Assembly (NCBI GenBank): GCA_947472965.1
Contig: CANJEF010000021.1
Location: forward strand, 1-10,187
Direction: 5' to 3'
DNA: 10,187 bases
Source of the DNA: Sphingobacteriales bacterium
GTDB taxonomy: Bacteria; Bacteroidota; Bacteroidia; Chitinophagales; Chitinophagaceae
Shown piece by piece: positions 6,327 through 10,187 of this stretch (position 1 is its first letter; each line of letters starts with the position of its first letter). The translations under genes were made by a program, and so were the position numbers. The notes below the pieces were generated by a model. It was given only the letters and a program-made list of their open reading frames with translations, was not told the DNA's origin and searched no databases.

Positions 6327-9300
6327 TTAGCTGAACAAATACTCCACATCTTCCTTTGTAAGGCTTTTTACAAAACCTGAATCATCGGAAACAAGGTCTC
6401 TTGCCAGCGATCGTTTTTTATCTTGCAGCTGCAATATTTTATCTTCAATGGTATCTTTACAGATCATTCTGTAAGCAAAAATATTTTTGGTCTGCCCAAT
6501 ACGGTGTGTCCTGTCAATCGCTTGTTGTTCCACTGCCGGATTCCACCAAGGGTCAACGATGTATACATAATCAGCAGCAGTAAGATTCAATCCCACACCA
6601 CCGGCTTTAAGTGAGATCAGGAATACCCTCACCTCATCATTTTTTTGAAAACTCTGAATGGCCTTTTCACGATCAATGGCACTGGTGCTACCATCAAAAT
6701 ATTCAAACTTCACCCCCAGCTCTACTAATTTTTCCCTGATGAGTGCAAGCATACCTAGAAACTGTGAAAACACGAGGGCTTTGTGATTACCGATATTCTC
6801 TGAAATCTCCCGTGCAATTTCATCAAGCTTTACAGAAACATTGGGATATGGATCTGGTTCATTCATGATAGCAGGTGAATCACAAATTTGGCGAAGCTTC
6901 ATGAGTCCTTGTAAGATGGTTAACTGCGACTTCTGTATTCCCTTTTCAGTGATTACACCCAGTATTTTATTACGGTAATCATTTCTAAAGGCATCGTATA
7001 TCGACCGTTGTTCCGCTTCCATTTCACAGAACAATATCGTTTCGGTTTTATCAGGAAGGTCTTTTGCAACTTGCTCCTTAGTTCTCCTCAAGATGAATGG
7101 GAACAAGAGTTTTTTGAGGTGTTCCTTTTGTTCAGGCTCACCAAACTTATCAATTGGTGTAGCAAATTCATTTCTGAAAAACTCAATGCTACCCAACATG
7201 CCCGGGTTAAGAAAATTCATCTGGGCATAGATGTCGAATGTATTATTTTGAAGTGGGGTACCACTCATACATACCCTGTTCTTCGCGTTGATAAGACATG
7301 CTGCTTTGGTAACCTTACTCTGCGGATTTTTGATTGCCTGTGATTCATCTAGTATGATGTAGTCGAATTCGTTTTCGATCATAAACTTGATATCACTTCG
7401 AAGCGTACCATATGTTGTGATAATAACATCAGCCTTCTCAAATAAGGTCTTGTTTCTTATCCGATCACCGCCATGGTGAATCAAGTAAGTGAGTCCGGGC
7501 GTAAATTTCTTTATTTCATTTTCCCAGTTAAACATCAGGGTAGTAGGACAAACCACCATCGCACTCATGGTCGTCTTTTCGTCTTTATAAAGTTGCAAGC
7601 AAGACAAGGCCTGTATGGTTTTACCAAGACCCATATCATCAGCCAGGATTCCACCCCATCCAACTTCATTCAAATAATTCAACCAATGGTATCCTGCAAC
7701 CTGGTATGGCCTTAGAATTTCAGCCAACTGTTTTGGTGGATCCACTTCATTGATTCTGTTGAAGGAACGGAGTCTCTCATACTTTTCCTCCAGCCTGATC
7801 ATCACTTCTGTTTCATCAAGACTGTTATATAGTTCATCAATTACACTGAGGTGAAATTTCGAAAGCCTTAATTTATCCAACTTGCCTTCACCTACCCTAA
7901 ACAAGAGGGAGTACTTTTGCAACCATTCATCTGGAAGAATTCCCAAGGTGCCATCGGTCAGTTGAACAAATTGTTGCTTATTGGAAAGGGCTCGCTTAAT
8001 CTCTTCAATGGTAACCTGTTGATCTCCGAACACCACATTCACTTTCGCATCAAACCAATCAACTTCACTGCTGATGTATATTCTGGTTTTGGGTTTTGCA
8101 GTGTTAAACCTGAAATTTTTCAAAACATCGAAACCAATAACAGGAATATCGGACTCTCTCATGGAATCCATGAAAAGAAAAAACCAATTATTTTTCAAAA
8201 CATCAGCACCCTTCAAGATTAGGTTAAAACTATTTTCAGTCCTGATAAAGTTAGAATGCAGAGATGTTATTTTTCCTAAAAATTCCTGCTCCTTTTCTAT
8301 ATCACGCTTGATCATTTTGATCTTTGCCCCATCAGAAATCAAGATGGTTTCCTGGTCGTTGTATTTTACTTCATAATGCTGGTACAAGAAAACCGGTACA
8401 AAAATCAGGTAATCATTTTTTTCTTGAAGCGAAAGATGCAATGCAGGTTTGCCTTCAAAATGATTTCCTAAAAACTCCTTGGCGAATTCCACTTTATATG
8501 ATCGTGCAAAGGGAAGTATTGTTGATTCCAAATAAGCTGGCCAAGCTGCATTGGTGATTTTTCTGGCTTTCGTAGGGATGAATCCCAGCATAGCCTGATA
8601 ATCTTCAAGTGAATTCCAATTATACAATGAATTGTTGAAAACAGCAACCAGCATGGGTTGCCATTCATTTGCATCAAACTCAATATCCCACTCCCGAATC
8701 ATAACCTTGGGAATCAATTCAACATGCTTTGCATGTTGCACAACCTCCAACGATGGAATCATGGACCCATGGCCAATTTCCATTGACTTAAGGTTTGATG
8801 TGGTGAAGGGTTTGCCTGCTGGCAAATACATGAAAGCCGTTTTATCTTTGAAAGCCGCAAAAAGTTTTACAAATCTTGGAAAAAGATATTCATCAATCAA
8901 AGCAGTAGTTTCAATAGGAAGTCCCTCTTCTTCAGATTGAATTACATTTTCCCATATTCCGGAAAAAGGTGAATTCCTATTTAGATATTTATCAACTTCT
9001 GAAGCGTGAAATTTTCTTACCGCATTCAAAAGTTCTACGTCATCAGTATTCATTCCATTTGTAGGAACGTATTTTTGAAGGTCAATTTTTTCTACTTTGC
9101 CCACGAAGAGAAGGTCTTCTTCATTAAATTCACCACTAACCAGTTCGATAGATACAAAGGGATACTTGTTGGGAGTTTCTACAAAAACCACTCCTAAGCG
9201 ATTTGTATTCACAACAGCTGTCTCTACTTCTTCCAAAACAGCTTCTACTTTTTCTTGCCTTGAAGTGAAATTAGGATCACGAACGGGAGCATTTACTCGT

Positions 9301-10085
9301 TTGATGCTTGCATCCAACACACGCAAGAATGGCTTTCCGTCTTTGTAGGTAAATTCAAATTTTTTATTCCAATCAGCATCATTCATGCTGTAACCATAGA
9401 TGCCAAGCAACAGGTTTTTTTCCTTGTCAAAATTTCGGATCGAATCAAAATAATTAGGACCAAAAGAATTGATTAACTGCAAAAAAAGTGCTGTCTTGTG
9501 GATGCACAATGGATGTTTTTCTTCCTTGCATTTACAGGAAGTATCGAAGTTTCTTTCGAGGTTCCTTTGTAAGACAACTGGAAACAACTCACCATCAATA
9601 TCAAATCTTGCTTCAATCCTTTCATCTTTTGCACTGAGGATATTTGCTTTGCCTTTTCTAAGTATTGCTTCGGCCTTTTCTCCGGCATCTGATGCAGAAA
9701 GCAATCGAATTGTTTTCAATTCAATACTTTTCATTTTGATGACCGTATGCTGCTGATCATATATCATGATCCTATCACCAAGCATATTTCTGTCAACCAG
9801 GTCTTGCAATTGAAGCAAGGCAGCTGCTTCATGCCTACAAATATCACCAAGGTTATAGGGACAAGAACAACGAAGCGACATGGCACGTTGATCCTTATAC
9901 TGCTGGATATATACTTTGTAGGAAGTACTGTAATTATCGTCTTTAACGCGGAAGACAACAGAGCCTATCAGGTCGTCGTGCTCAACAAATTCAACATACC
10001 CAATGGCATGTATTTTTTTACCCCGACGAATCACTTCATCTGTTCCGTTATTATATACAAATTTGAGTAGATGGGAAAGTGACAT
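6327..10085 (-). CDS. SNF2-family DNA-dependent ATPase with two SWIM-type zinc fingers
   Basis: This 1252-residue protein has a complete C-terminal SNF2 motor: LRPYQ (791-795), Walker A DDMGLGKT (816-823), VVCPTTL (844-850), DESQ in place of DEAH (913-916), SGTPLQN (941-947), then the second lobe with LKAGGVGLNLTAAD (1159-1172) and DRTHRIGQ (1191-1198). These are all residues needed for ATP-driven translocation on duplex DNA. The N-terminus has CxC-x7-CxH at C73/C75/C83/H85, a SWIM zinc finger, and a second one with identical spacing at C184/C186/C194/H196. Residues about 200-780 form a long region I cannot assign. Bacterial SNF2 proteins include transcription-recycling (RapA-like) and poorly known types; SWIM-bearing ones are usually of unknown function. 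Start ATG 10085 gives MSLSHLLKFV with the SWIM at the expected distance. It stands alone, converging on the transporter gene 17 bases away. Confidence 0.93.
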   Translation of the reverse strand: MSLSHLLKFVYNNGTDEVIRRGKKIHAIGYVEFVEHDDLIGSVVFRVKDDNYSTSYKVYIQQYKDQRAMSLRCSCPYNLGDICRHEAAALLQLQDLVDRNMLGDRIMIYDQQHTVIKMKSIELKTIRLLSASDAGEKAEAILRKGKANILSAKDERIEARFDIDGELFPVVLQRNLERNFDTSCKCKEEKHPLCIHKTALFLQLINSFGPNYFDSIRNFDKEKNLLLGIYGYSMNDADWNKKFEFTYKDGKPFLRVLDASIKRVNAPVRDPNFTSRQEKVEAVLEEVETAVVNTNRLGVVFVETPNKYPFVSIELVSGEFNEEDLLFVGKVEKIDLQKYVPTNGMNTDDVELLNAVRKFHASEVDKYLNRNSPFSGIWENVIQSEEEGLPIETTALIDEYLFPRFVKLFAAFKDKTAFMYLPAGKPFTTSNLKSMEIGHGSMIPSLEVVQHAKHVELIPKVMIREWDIEFDANEWQPMLVAVFNNSLYNWNSLEDYQAMLGFIPTKARKITNAAWPAYLESTILPFARSYKVEFAKEFLGNHFEGKPALHLSLQEKNDYLIFVPVFLYQHYEVKYNDQETILISDGAKIKMIKRDIEKEQEFLGKITSLHSNFIRTENSFNLILKGADVLKNNWFFLFMDSMRESDIPVIGFDVLKNFRFNTAKPKTRIYISSEVDWFDAKVNVVFGDQQVTIEEIKRALSNKQQFVQLTDGTLGILPDEWLQKYSLLFRVGEGKLDKLRLSKFHLSVIDELYNSLDETEVMIRLEEKYERLRSFNRINEVDPPKQLAEILRPYQVAGYHWLNYLNEVGWGGILADDMGLGKTIQALSCLQLYKDEKTTMSAMVVCPTTLMFNWENEIKKFTPGLTYLIHHGGDRIRNKTLFEKADVIITTYGTLRSDIKFMIENEFDYIILDESQAIKNPQSKVTKAACLINAKNRVCMSGTPLQNNTFDIYAQMNFLNPGMLGSIEFFRNEFATPIDKFGEPEQKEHLKKLLFPFILRRTKEQVAKDLPDKTETILFCEMEAEQRSIYDAFRNDYRNKILGVITEKGIQKSQLTILQGLMKLRQICDSPAIMNEPDPYPNVSVKLDEIAREISENIGNHKALVFSQFLGMLALIREKLVELGVKFEYFDGSTSAIDREKAIQSFQKNDEVRVFLISLKAGGVGLNLTAADYVYIVDPWWNPAVEQQAIDRTHRIGQTKNIFAYRMICKDTIEDKILQLQDKKRSLARDLVSDDSGFVKSLTKEDVEYLFS

Positions 10086-10157
10086 ACGTGGTAAAAAGTT
10101 AATCTGCGAAGTTAACGCAAAACAACCCCTTAAACTATCACAAAGTGTTATTTTAAC

Positions 10158-10167
10158 TAACTAGTTA
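10158..10167. promoter_or_regulatory. 10-base perfect palindrome upstream of the SNF2 gene
   Basis: TAACTAGTTA reads the same on both strands and lies 73 bases before the SNF2 start, within a 102-base AT-rich leader or promoter region that runs to the window edge. A half-site-like TTAACTAA overlaps it. It could be an operator for a dimeric regulator or nothing at all; short AT-rich palindromes are common by chance. I found no convincing -33/-7 promoter pair in this stretch. Confidence 0.2.
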
Positions 10168-10187
10168 TGCTATAAATATGTGAATTA

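Noticed and set aside
9747..10070. Plus-strand frame of 107 codons at the left of the SNF2 start region
   Set aside because: It lies wholly antisense to the SWIM-coding part of the SNF2 gene, whose own motifs are intact; the translation matches nothing and looks like a shadow.
6327..10085. SNF2 ATPase as part of a phage-defence island (for example a DISARM-like set)
   Set aside because: The neighbours are metabolic; no methyltransferase, nuclease, PLD or DUF1998 gene is in the window, and SWIM-SNF2 proteins of this build are widespread housekeeping-type genes.

Overview
The window looks like chromosomal DNA of a Bacteroidota bacterium, possibly from the Chitinophagaceae and relatives. The evidence is indirect: the 3' part of a futalosine-pathway menaquinone gene (mqnC), starts without clear Shine-Dalgarno sequences, a coupled TM2/DUF2752 membrane pair, and the general character of the proteins. 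I cannot name a genus. No RNA gene, CRISPR array, insertion sequence or phage gene is visible, and no gene-free stretch exceeds about 130 bases.

Layout from left to right. (1) 1-511 (+): the C-terminal end of MqnC. (2) 584-2280 (+): pxpB and pxpC, overlapping by ATGA, encode two subunits of the prokaryotic ATP-dependent 5-oxoprolinase. (3) 2281-4268 (-): three genes on the other strand. In their reading order these are a Tat-exported beta-propeller resembling peptidyl-alpha-hydroxyglycine amidating lyase (PAL), a small TM2-domain protein and a DUF2752 membrane protein. The last two overlap by ATGA. (4) 4380-6309 (+): pxpA, the third oxoprolinase subunit, overlaps a gene for an NRAMP-fold transporter that lacks the metal-binding motifs of true NRAMPs. 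(5) 6327-10085 (-): one very large SNF2-family ATPase with two SWIM-type CxCxnCxH zinc-finger motifs at its N-terminus.

Functionally, the pxpA/B/C genes and the NRAMP-like transporter form a module for taking up or moving, and then hydrolysing, 5-oxoproline (pyroglutamate) to glutamate. The same families sit together in the Bacillus subtilis ycsF-ycsG-ycsI-kipI-kipA region. Here the module is cut in two by the oppositely oriented block 2281-4268, so it needs at least two transcripts. Genes are packed very tightly: pxpC and the DUF2752 gene converge with no base between their stop codons, and the transporter and SNF2 genes converge with 17 bases between them.

Most of the window is ordinary. 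The points most worth a second look are the PAL-like protein, which keeps the zinc-ligand histidines and the catalytic Tyr/Arg in the right order; the motif-less NRAMP next to pxpA; and the double SWIM arrangement of the SNF2 protein. I see no convincing undescribed multi-gene system.
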